This document shows, one piece after another, positions 48,633-58,662 of a DNA stretch of 64,000 nt. The translations under genes and the position numbers were made by a program. Below the pieces are notes generated by a model that had not been told where the DNA came from, made no database searches, and worked only from the letters and a program-made list of their open reading frames with translations. The DNA comes from Brassica napus (lineage: Eukaryota; Streptophyta; Magnoliopsida; Brassicales; Brassicaceae). Positions within the stretch are counted from its first letter, which is position 1. Every line of letters begins with the position of its first letter. The stretch is taken from contig NC_063436.1 of NCBI RefSeq assembly GCF_020379485.1, positions 21,946,423 through 22,010,422 of the forward strand. The letters are read 5' to 3'.

Positions 48633-49520
48633 ATGGATCCAAGGAATCCATATAGGCCAAACTCAGGTTATGTGGGGCTTCTTAACAACCTTCAGAATAA
48701 CAAAGTTCAGGATAACTTTCCTTATGAAAGTTATCCTTCCAGTGTCGACATTGGCGCCTCTGAAAACCCTCCCTTCAGTTCCCAAGAGCCTGACGGTCCA
48801 TCCCAACCTGAGGACACACCTGTGGAACGTGTGAGAAGGAAATGGACGCCGCGTGATGACGAGGCGGTGATTAGTGCGTGGCTTAACACATCAAAGGACG
48901 CTGTTGTCGGAAATTCTATGAAGTTAAAGACCTTTTGGAAACGCGTTGATGAGTTTGTTGCAGAAACTCTTCATGAGAATATAGAGAATGTTCACTGCAA
49001 GCAGAGGTGGCACAGAATCAATGATCAAACGAACAAGTTCTGTGCCGCATTCTCTGCTGCAGAGAGACAAATAACCAGCGGTCAGAGTGACAATGACTTA
49101 CTAAATGTGGCTCATCAAATCTTCTACGCTGATCAGGGTCACAAGTTTAACCTCGAGCACGCGTGGTGTGTCCTGCGGCACGAGCAAAAGTGGATAAGCC
49201 TTAACACACCTACGCCCACCGGTGCAAAGAGAAAGAGTGGTGAAGTGAATTCTGAAACTGCCGGCGCTCATGTAGGTGAAGAGAGTCCACAAGCACCAGT
49301 GCGTCCTGAAGGTATCAAAGCTGCGAAAGCAAGCAGGAATAGTAGTAAAGGGAAGGCTATTGAGGACTATAAGAGCATTTACGAGCTCAAGTGTGAAGAT
49401 TTGGCTAGGAAGGAGAAGCTGTCTAAGATGGCGATATTAGACACTCTCCTTGCTAAGACCAGTCCACTAAGTGAGAGTCAAGAAACCGTAATGAACAAGC
49501 TCTTGGCCGAACTCTTCTAG
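48633..49520 (+). CDS. Harbinger ORF1-like MYB/SANT protein
   Basis: A DNA-binding partner protein such as PIF/Harbinger elements carry next to their transposase; in databases such proteins are often mislabelled glutathione S-transferase T3-like. It is 295 residues in one exon. The trihelix/SANT region is VRRKWTPRDDEAVISAWLN to NVHCKQRWHRIND (about residues 67-130). The C-terminal part, with KLSKMAILDTLLAKTSPL, matches the NAM-associated region of such proteins. The frame is complete, with no breaks. The last 30 or so bases (AATGAACAAGCTCTTGGCCG) are repeated just after the stop at about 49545-49577, a local duplication. Confidence 0.82.
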   Translation: MDPRNPYRPNSGYVGLLNNLQNNKVQDNFPYESYPSSVDIGASENPPFSSQEPDGPSQPEDTPVERVRRKWTPRDDEAVISAWLNTSKDAVVGNSMKLKTFWKRVDEFVAETLHENIENVHCKQRWHRINDQTNKFCAAFSAAERQITSGQSDNDLLNVAHQIFYADQGHKFNLEHAWCVLRHEQKWISLNTPTPTGAKRKSGEVNSETAGAHVGEESPQAPVRPEGIKAAKASRNSSKGKAIEDYKSIYELKCEDLARKEKLSKMAILDTLLAKTSPLSESQETVMNKLLAELF

Positions 49521-49803
49521 TTTTTCTAATTAAGCACCTGTCTTAAACCGTTGTGAACAAGCTCTTGGCCGAACTCTGTCTTGTTTAATATGTATGAAAA
49601 TGTAGCTTATGTCGTGGATTATGTTTTATGTGCTTGTGTTATATGTGATGTTATGTTTTAACTAATGATAATGCTTCTCTTATGTTTTATGTGCTTGTGT
49701 TACGTTTAAAAATATGAGAATGTGTAATTAACATAACTGTGATGCTTTTGATATTAATTTTTACAGAAAACTGAGGTGTGTCCTGTTTTATTATGCTCAG
49801 GTC

Positions 49804-50232
49804 ATGGGTTTGGATTATAGCTACACGCAGCCGTCTCAATCGGATGATTATGGTTTAGGCAACACAACAGAGAGTGACCACTGCTCGACAGAAATGAATA
49901 TTATGCTCGACCAAGCAGAGATTGAAGCTTCGCGTGTTCAGTACCCTCCGCAGCCGGAGGTTGAGTTCGGCTTCCCCAGGAAATGCTACTGCGGTGGAGA
50001 ACCGGTTCTTAGGACATCTATCACGGGGAGAAGGTTCTACTCATGTGAGAACATCGACGATGGAGACTGCCATGTATACAAGTGCTGGGAGGAAGCGGCT
50101 ACAGAGGAGATCAAAGCTTTAGGTACACAGTATGCTCTGCTATCAGATAAGATTGATTATATTGCCGGTGTTAGTGACTACGAGTCTGAACTAAATTGTG
50201 TGTTTCCTTTTTTTTTTGTGTTTGTTTTTTAA
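49804..50232 (+). CDS. GRF-type zinc-finger protein, probably truncated
   Basis: 142 residues. The zf-GRF core is seen as CYCGGEPVLRTS, GRRFYSC and DGDCHVYKCWEEA (about residues 60-100), followed by the helical ALGTQYALLSDKIDYIAG. Similar plant proteins (At4g04775-like) continue into a longer coiled coil, while this one runs into a T-rich tail (FPFFFVFVF) and stops, so the 3' part is probably lost. GRF fingers bind nucleic acid in other proteins; the role in this element is unknown. It starts 284 bases after the ORF1 stop; TGCTCAG directly before GTCATGG could be a splice acceptor joining it to an upstream exon. Confidence 0.7.
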   Translation: MGLDYSYTQPSQSDDYGLGNTTESDHCSTEMNIMLDQAEIEASRVQYPPQPEVEFGFPRKCYCGGEPVLRTSITGRRFYSCENIDDGDCHVYKCWEEAATEEIKALGTQYALLSDKIDYIAGVSDYESELNCVFPFFFVFVF

Positions 50233-50482
50233 TTGCAATGTAATAAAATGTTTGAAATTTTCTAATTAAATGAATAAAATTTGATTTTCTTATTAATTAT
50301 TCAATTTGTTTTATCTTATATATTTAAGTTTCGCCAAAAAAAAAATATTATACTTAAGGACCAAACAAAAGTCCCACTAATAATCACATAAATTAACCAA
50401 AGTCCTTATAATTGTCCTAAACTACTAATATGATTAAAATATACTAAGGACTCTGTTTTTAGTCCAACCGATATTCATGGCC

Positions 50483-51321
50483 TAAGGGACAACACACCAC
50501 AGATTGAAAAGTCAACAATATTGACTAAACAAGCTGGTAGTCCGACAAGATCCCAAGTTGTGTCTGACTTTCAACGACCTCTCGTTTCTCAAACCTTTGG
50601 GAGCTACCCGGAAAAGACATCACATTCACACAAAGAACATAAACTCTTCTAGACATTTGACATTTTCATACCTTATTCTTACGTTTTTATCATTACTTTC
50701 TCGAATCTTGTTTATAATAATATAGTATTATCAAGAATTCAACACAGTTGCTCATAAATTTCCGTGTAACTAAAATATTTTAATTAGGAGATTCGTTCAC
50801 TGACTCAAATTTGATTCGTCATTTTCTTTACTCCTCTCTTCGACGACCTACCTCTGTCCATCGATTTGTCGAGTTTCTGGGAAAAGCTTTGGAGGTTTCA
50901 AGTCAAAACATCATTTAGGTATTTTCAAATCTTATCTGATAGACTGATACCATTGTTTGGCCTTTCTGGCCGTTTCTTAAAGTCTTACAAAAAAACAAAC
51001 CTTAAAACCCTGATTATCTCAGCCGTTGAGTTGATTAACAAGATTTTCTATCTTTCTATTGTATTTTTTTCTGATAAAAACTTATTTTGTTTTTTTTTTT
51101 TTATTCAATAAGAATTCAACTTGTTTGGATTGTCTTGAGAAATATCCTTGTAACTACATTAATTAATAAAATAAGAACATACCATTACCAGTTCATGACG
51201 CTATCCTCTCTCCCTTTTATCTCTACAGCTAAGCTGTTAAGTCATCTTGTACCACAAGATTAAGATATCTTCAAAGATAATCGCTTAATTACCCTTTCTT
51301 GGTTCCGTTGAAGTTCGAGAT
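50483..51321. other. Promoter region of the second U-box kinase
   Basis: AT-rich, no gene. It begins at the TAA duplication of the Harbinger-type element, so the upstream regulatory sequence of the kinase beyond about 840 bases has been displaced by insertions. Confidence 0.5.
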
Positions 51322-54300
51322 ATGAGGGAAGGAGCTTTAATTGTAGCGGTAGCGATCAAAGGGAACAATAGCAAAATCAAAGGCGTTATTCGATGGGCAC
51401 TTCAAGAATTCGCTTCTCAAGAACATGTTGTCTTCAAGCTCTTACATGTCCAGCCAAGTAAGAGTTACAAACGTGACAACTTTTACAAAATTTCAGTAAC
51501 AAACTTCCATCTGATTTGTTTTGTATGAAACAGGAGATTCGATGTCAGTTTCAACCTCAAGAAAAGACTCGACCACAACGGTTTACAAGAAAGATGTTGA
51601 TAGGAAAACAAGAGAAATGCTTCATCCAAGCAGTTCCATGTTTGCTCATAGAGAGGTATGTATTGGAATCATGGACTTCTTCACAGTGGATATATGGTTT
51701 CTTGTTTCATGTTTTTGTTAACAAGAATCTAACATCTTGTGAAATGTGAAAGGTTCAATTGGATATGATGGTACTTGAATCAGATGATGTAGCCGATGCA
51801 ATCTCTAAAGCGGTTCAAGATCATGGAATCAGTGAGTTAGTCATTGGAGCTTCCTCTTCTATCATCTTCTCATGGTAACATATCAAAAACACTCTCTTCA
51901 CTAAAGATTTCTTTATATATATTTTGGTTTTCTTTAGTAATTTTTTTTTGGTTCTTTTGCAGGAAGCTGAAGAGAAGCAACTTATCTTCAAGAATATCAG
52001 ATGTTACACCGAGATTTTGCACCGTTCACGTTATCTCCAGAGGGAAGCTTCTAAATGTTTGAAAATCCGATGTAGACATTGAAACAAGCATAGCAGATGA
52101 TAGGAGTGAAAGCCAGTTCTCTTCAAGTAGCCAGTCAGGTATTAACTACTTCACTAGCCGGTCCTGAGATTTAATTACATATTAGCTAATTATATTTTGG
52201 GTGTCAAAACCAATTTTTCATCTGGCTATGCTCAAAACCGGTTATGTCTATATATATAGGACGCAAGAAAATCTTGATAACCGGTTTGATTTGATTGATT
52301 GTTTCTCTAACATTCTAGGGTCAGTAAGTTCGACATCGAGTCATCAATTCTCATCTACATCTCTACTCTATCAAAGAGTCCAAGCGCTTTCAACCGTTAA
52401 CCAAAAGGTCGGGACAAATATGGGAACAAAGAAGAGTATTGATACGCACCATAGCAGAGCCGCCTCTCTAGATGTGGATGAACCAAACCAAAGGGGCTAT
52501 TACCGGACGAACAGCTCATTGGTTAGGTATAAAGAAAGTGATATCCACAGCCGGAGAAGCTCTCTTACTGAGGAAGGATCAAGCTCAGGTTGCTACAGTG
52601 ACCCTACTTCATCTAGTAGCCAGGTATATTTTCATTTTCATAACCAATCCATAATACCAATTGATGATAAGTGGAGTGATCGATCTTATAATTTTTCGAG
52701 TGTGGCATTCTTAACATTCAGATGAATAAAGATTTTGAGCTAGAGAAGCTGAAGATTGAACTCCGTCACATCAAAGGAATGTATGCAGTTGCTCAAAGTG
52801 AAGTCTTGGATGCTACTAAAAAGGTTCATTGTTTGTTACAATATTTGGTTATAAATATATTTTTTTCCTTTTGATATTTAAGTTTATATGTATCCTCTTT
52901 GTTGTCGCCAAAAAAAAAAAAAAAATATGTATCCTCTTTGTTATCTCAGATGCAAGATCTTAACCAGCGTAGGTCAGAGGAAGCTACGAGGCTCAAGAAC
53001 TTAACGATAAGAGAAGAATACGCGGAGGAGGCTGTGGAAATGGAGAGGGAGAGACAAGAGGAGGCGGAAAACGAAGCTGAGCTCGTGAGAGAATGTGTTG
53101 AGAGAGAAGCTGAGGAGAGACTTGAGGCGGAAGCAAGAGCGGAAGAGGTTAGAAAGGAGAAGCAGAGGCTTGAGGATGCACTTGAGGGAGGACCACTTCA
53201 ACGCCAACAGTACATGAAGTTTGAGTGGGAAGATATCGTTCACGCCACGTCATCGTTCTCCGATGAGCTCAAAATCGGAACAGGCGGGTACGGAAGCGTG
53301 TACAGGTGCAACTTGCACCACACGACAGTAGCTGTCAAGGTTCTTCATTCAGACAAAAGCAGCTTAACCAAACAGTTTCACCAAGAGGTAAATAAAATAC
53401 ATTTTTTTCACTTTTTAACCTTGAAGAATATATTTACTGTTTTCTCAAACGATTTGTCATCTTCAGCTTGAGATTCTTAGCAAGATTCGTCACCCGCACT
53501 TGCTTCTCCTCCTAGGCGCGTGTCCTGAACGCGGCAGCTTGGTCTACGAGTACATGCACAACGGAAACCTAGAGGAAAGACTCATGAAACGCAGACCAAA
53601 CACTGACGCACCGCAACCACCGTTACTATGGTTTGAGCGGTTCAGAATCGCTTGGGAGATTGCTTCAGCGCTCTACTTTCTCCACACAAACGAGCCGAGA
53701 CCAATCGTTCACCGCGATCTTAAACCGGCTAATATACTCCTAGACCGGAACAATGTGAGCAAAATCGGCGACGTAGGCCTTTCCAAAATGGTTAACCTCG
53801 ACCCTTCTCATGCATCAACGGTTTTCAACGAAACCGGTCCGGTTGGAACGTTTTTCTACATCGATCCTGAATACCAAAGAACCGGTGTGGTGACTCCAGA
53901 ATCTGATATCTACGCGTTTGGGATCATACTTCTTCAGCTAGCTACGGCTAGATCCGCGATGGGTTTGGCTCATTCGGTTGAGAAAGCGTTGAGAGATCAA
54001 ACCGGGAATTTTTCAGAGATTTTGGATAAAACTGCTGGAGATTGGCCGGTTAAGGAAGCGAAAGAGATGGTTATGATAGGGCTTAGATGTGCGGAGATGA
54101 GGAAGCGTGACCGTCCTTATTTAGGGAAAGAGATTCTACCGGTTCTTGAACGGTTAAAGGATATTGCTTGTGATGCAAGAAACATGTTTTCTGAAACCGT
54201 AAACAAACATCACAACCACGCTCCGAGCCATTTCTATTGTCCAATAACTAAGGTAATTAATTATGATTATTATCTTTTAATTTTACGTCGCTTTATTGCT

Positions 54301-54532
54301 TTTGTTTTGATCATTTTAGTATGGTTCAATTGATGAATATTAGGATGTCATGGAGAATCCATGTGTTGCTTCGGATGGATATACATACGAGAAGAGAGCC
54401 ATTAAGGAATGGCTTGAGAAGAATCATAAATCTCCAATGACGGATTCGCCCTTCCCCAACCAAACTCTTCTTCCTAATCATTCTCTTCTTTTTGCTATTA
54501 AGGAGTGGAGATCGTCACATACAATTAAATAG
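51322..54532 (+). pseudogene. PUB51: USP-kinase-U-box protein with an in-frame stop at codon 160
   Basis: Tandem partner of the upstream U-box kinase, matching At5g61560 (symbol from memory). Nine exons (51322-51457, 51534-51655, 51753-51874, 51963-52138, 52319-52623, 52722-52823, 52950-53387, 53467-54252, 54344-54532) join in one frame of 792 codons. USP domain, coiled coil (EEAENEAELVRECVEREAEE), kinase (GTGGYGSVYRC, VAVKVL, HRDLKPAN, DVG for DFG) and U-box (FYCPITKDVMENPCVASDGY) are all intact. The only defect is TGA at 52060-52062, between RGKLLNV and KSDVD, just after the USP domain; a single change from CGA (Arg) would explain it. Either a very recent pseudogene, a natural variant, a sequencing error, or a locus making a short USP protein and a reinitiated kinase-U-box protein. 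Confidence 0.85.
52886..52942 (+). repeat. Tail-only retroinsertion scar J, beside a splice acceptor
   Basis: ATATGTATCCTCTTTGTT (18 bases) is perfect at 52886-52903 and 52925-52942. The insert is GTCGCC plus A's. It ends seven bases before exon 7 of the second U-box kinase and has duplicated the pyrimidine-rich tract next to the acceptor. Confidence 0.7.
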
Positions 54533-56468
54533 GAAAAAGTTCAAAGTTACAAGGCAAAGTACTCTCGTCGATTAACATGCATCGTTGTGTTTTTTACACC
54601 ATTCTTTGCGCACACATACCACACACTACTACACGAATAGGTAGATGATGTTTATACATATTGAAAATATGGAGTTTTTGTACTTAAATATAGTGACCTT
54701 ATTTGTCAAAAAAAAAGAAAACCTTCTTCATTTTAGTGTACAAATAGGTTATAGGTTTTGACTGCACACTTGCAGGAAAAGATAATACAGTAGTATTGTT
54801 TTTTTTTAATCATATTATCTTGTATTGTATTTGTACATGTCTATAACGTTCAGTTTTGTTGAATACTATAAATGAAACTTGATTGAGAAAATCATAGCTT
54901 GAAAAAAGTATTCAAACTTCAATTTGCATGGAAAAGGTATATTTTTCTAATCTTTAGTTGTGAATGATTTATTCAAGATATATGATAGGATCGTAAAGTT
55001 GGCCTATATGGTTCCCATTAAGAAGATACTCATATCTTTTATTATTCTGTTTGGTCCAACCACTTTTGTTTTTTTCTTAACACCTATCGGTCCCATAGGA
55101 AAAAGAATAGTCCCAACTGAATGGTATGAAAAAAATAATTAATTCGTAAATTTTGTGACTTTTGTCAAGTACGATTTTATTGAATGTAAATGTTGCCTAG
55201 GTTAATAAATATGAGTATACGTATACAAATCTGGTTATGTGATATTGTCAAGACACCTAGATAGGCCATTAAATAGTGTGGGTTCTATACTTCTATACAG
55301 ACCAGTAAACCATTAATGACATCGATTTTTTTTTGCTAAGAAAGACATAATAAATGGTGCGTGATATTGTCAAGACCTACCCTAGCTTATTCTGCTAAGA
55401 AAGACCAGTATATTAAAGACTAGTAAACCAATAAAATTAACGAGTAAAAAATTAACGAGTAAAAATCTTGACAAATTGTTCATAATTCATAGAGTAACGT
55501 TTCAAGTGAGTTGTGACTGTTGAAAGCCTGTGGCATGAAGGGTCCCCTCTCCAACCTTTGATATGTCAGTATATGACAATTGCGTGCGGGAGTGGGACTA
55601 TATAAGGACTATACGTTGTGGAAGGATAGATTGTCATTAGATTATTTAAAATTTTCTATAATTGTTTGGCTAGTAATATACATAAACAAATCTCTTTATG
55701 ATTATTAATAATCATGCCTAAGTATAATTCAATTACAAATCGTGCTGTCCGTGATCATTTTGATTACCCTTTGTTAATTTTCCACGTCTAGTTCTAGTAA
55801 GTCTAACACTACAAGAGAGTAAACTAGTCCTTCCAATAAATTGACCTAGACAAATTGGATATCAGTAGGTCATAAACACATGCAATTGGTTGGGAACTTG
55901 AGAGGAGAAGAAAACACATTTCAATAATAGCAAGGAAAATAAGACACAAGTCCACATTAATACAACAAGTAACATGTTTTCAGATCTACATTTATATAAA
56001 TTAACTTTCCCTTAAATATACTAATCATTTTCTTTCTTCACACACATCAATATCACTACTGTGAACAAAAATATTACTCACTTTGTTCATAAGAGATCCA
56101 TGTTTTAGAATTTTCATACTTTTTAATAAAACATATTAAAACTTAGTTATAAATGCATAGTTTTTTATAATTTTATATTTCCTATATTTTAAACCAATTA
56201 AAGCAATTAATGTTCTTGAACTTCACAATTTCTCATTATTAATTGACAAAAATTACATTGAAAATATAAAATATATATCTTTTGAAACAAAAGTTTTTTC
56301 TAGAATATGAATCTTTTGGAACGGACGAGTAGTTTTTTTCCATATTTTTTTGCTTTTTCATTTTTTAATTCTCACACCTAAAAAAGGAAACCTTTCCTCA
56401 AAATAAATCAAGCTTTAAATCTCTCATTTTACTACCCAAAGACAGAGAACGAAACCTTCTCCCATGAG
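54533..56468. other. Spacer between the second U-box kinase and the pseudokinase
   Basis: AT-rich and without a recognisable gene. Around 55238-55410 short words (TGATATTGTCAAGAC, GCTAAGAAAGAC, AGTAAACCA) recur in interleaved order, the trace of local duplications. The last 100 bases are the leader of the next gene, with a minimal upstream frame at 56464-56472. Confidence 0.5.
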
Positions 56469-56472
56469 ATGA
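56464..56472 (+). promoter_or_regulatory. Two-codon upstream ORF overlapping the pseudokinase start
   Basis: ATG AGA TGA at 56464-56472. Its stop overlaps the main ATG (56469-56471) in the string ATGAGATGAG. A scanning ribosome that starts here would end exactly on the real start codon, so it could lower or gate translation. Position is certain; function is inferred. Confidence 0.4.
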
Positions 56473-58270
56473 GAACGCATTTGCTAAAACTGATACTTGC
56501 AGTATCTCTACCAACTACATTCTCGATAGCACTCGCCATCATTGTAATCTTCATCCTCTGCAGAAGAAGAACAACAACAACAGAGTCCAATGAGCTCCAA
56601 TACGACGTCGAATCTCCTTACGAGAAACAAGACTTCTCCGGGTCAGAAACAGAGGAGGAGGAGGAGGAGCTTGTCATCTTCGAAGGAGGAGAAGATCTCA
56701 CCATCTGCGACATCCTCGAAGCTCCCGGAGAAGTCATCGGCAAATCAAGCTACGGAACACTATACAAAGCGAGTTTGCAGCGAAGTGGGAAAGTCAGAGT
56801 TCTTAGGTTCCTTCGACCTTTATGTGCAGTGAGATCTGATCCGGAGGAGCTTGATGGCGTCATCGAGTCGCTTGGATTTGTCAGACATGATAACTTGGTT
56901 CCTCTGTTGGGTTTCTACGTTGGAAACAGAGGAGAGAAGCTTATGATTCATCCCTTCTTCGCCTCCGGGAATCTCTCCGAGTTCATTAGATGTGAGTCTC
57001 TCTGTTCTTCTTAAAACGCAAAAAGATTAAAGACACAAACTTTAAAAAAATTCGAAGAAAAGTAAATAACTTTTTAGCTGTCTAGATTAGCTTTCGTGTC
57101 TGTGTTCTCTCTTCTCGTTGATTCTTGTTTTCTGTGTATGTTTTTTGTTTCCTGGGAAAAAAACAGAGTCCTGAGTTCTCACTTTCCCGGAAAAATGGTA
57201 AAACAGTTATCAATGCATTTAAGAAAATAATTACCGTTATCAAATACCTTCCCTTTTCAAAAAATGAAGAAATTGTTAAATTCAAAAAGTTTAAATTAAA
57301 TTATTGGTCAGAAATTAAAATAAATTGTTTCTTACACATAAATAAAAATATTTATTATTATGCATTACTCATTTTTTTTAATACGTGTGAAAAAATTATA
57401 AAATTTATCATTGGGGAAGGGAAGAAGTATTACATACATCAAATCATTTGGTAACTGTAATGATCCAAACTAAACGAAATGGTCTGATGTTTATTGATCT
57501 GTCTTTTGTATAGTATGGATCACTACAATTATTGATCTATCTTTTGTCGGTAACTACTTTTTTAGTCACGTCCCACTTTCTTATGCTCACCCATGAAAGA
57601 CAAAAACTTTATAGATCTCGTTTTAAAAAAACATCGAAATCAGCAAAAGCATTGTCATTAGTTTTCTATTAGTATTATTCACCATGTGCTTAAAAAAAAT
57701 TGCATAGTTTTGGCAGGTGGAGATGTTGAATCACACAAATGGAGCAATATCTTGAGCATCACCACTGGAATAGCCAAAGCTCTTGACCATCTCCACACAG
57801 GAATGCAGAAACCTATCGTTCACGGGAACCTCAAGTCCAAAAACGTTCTCTTGGACCAGAGTTTTAGGCCTAGAGTCTCTGATTTCGGCTTGCATTTGCT
57901 CTTGAATCTCGCGGCTGGGCAAGAGATACTAGAGGCTTCAGCTGGAGAGGGTTATAAAGCGCCTGAGTTGATTAAGATGAAGGAAGTGAGCAAGGAGAGC
58001 GATGTTTACAGCTTCGGTGTGATCATGCTTGAGTTGGTTTCGAGTAAACTGCCAACGAACAAGAATTCGACTAGCGGTTCTGTTCTTGAACATGAGAAAC
58101 TGTTGAATTTGTGCCGTTCTGAGATTCTTGGGGGATGTGGTGAGAAAGATGTGACCAAAGAGTATGTTCTTGAATACATTGAGCTGGCGATGTCTTGTTG
58201 CTCTCCATCGCCTTCTATTAGACCGAGCTTCAAGCAAGTGTTGAGGAAACTTGAAGAGATCAAGAAATGA
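56469..58270 (+). CDS. Membrane-anchored receptor-like pseudokinase
   Basis: Two exons, 56469-56991 and 57717-58270, join to 358 residues. An N-terminal membrane helix (FSIALAIIVIFILC) is followed by CRRR, an acidic juxtamembrane stretch (SETEEEEEELVIFE) and a kinase-like domain; there is no extracellular domain to speak of. Key residues are missing: the VAVK lysine position reads VRVLRF, and the HRD loop is HGNLKSKN, so the catalytic Asp is Asn. The glycine loop is GKSSYGTLYK, and SDFGLH keeps the DFG. These changes predict no phosphotransfer and a scaffold or co-receptor role, as for TMKL1-like proteins. Corresponds by place to At5g61570. The 725-base intron is large for this window. Confidence 0.88.
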
Positions 58271-58662
58271 TGCCTAGCAAGCTGACTAATCTTCGGTACA
58301 AACAAGCCAAGAGAAAGTTTTGAATCTTTCAAGCATTCAGATTCTTTCACCAACGATAACAGCGTAGAGAAGATGATTCAGGGGAGAGAGAGCCTTCTTG
58401 AACAAAATTTCACCAGGGGATGATACAATACATATCACATGCTCTAGACAGTCGATACTTACAGAGACGAAATTTTGCTTAGGCAGGACTTCAAGAATAG
58501 TGGATGGAGAGAGGAAGATAGTTTCAGACGCCAACAAGGGACTCAAGGAACTTTCAGCAACCCTTCATCAAATGGCTTGAAAGTAACACGGTTTCTTGAA
58601 TGTAATGTCCTTGACGTTGTTTCTCATAGCATTGTGTGCAGTATGTGCAGCAAGATTACGAT
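58271..58662. other. Convergent 3' region between pseudokinase and PPR gene
   Basis: Both genes end here, and their 3' untranslated regions probably meet or overlap in this 392-base gap. No open frame or repeat of note. Confidence 0.5.

Larger units (their letters stand above)
47424..50482 (+). mobile_element. PIF/Harbinger-type element with MYB-like and GRF zinc-finger genes
   Basis: The left end GGCCATAATTATCGGTGG and the complement of the right end, GGCCATGAATATCGGTTGG, start inverted repeats of about 40 bases that both run on to GTCCTTAG (47424-47460 and about 50443-50482). Both ends abut TAA (47421-47423 and 50483-50485), the 3-base TWA duplication of PIF/Harbinger elements. The 3059 bases contain a GC-rich probable 5' exon (about 47515-47800, donor AAAG/GTATGTG), an ORF1-type gene and a zf-GRF gene. 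I find no DDE transposase, so the element needs a helper. Confidence 0.82.

Noticed and set aside
50318..50362. Tail-only scar with TTTCGCC plus A run
   Set aside because: The stub resembles the one at 52904, but the flanks (TATATATTTAAG, ATTATACTTAAG) match only imperfectly.
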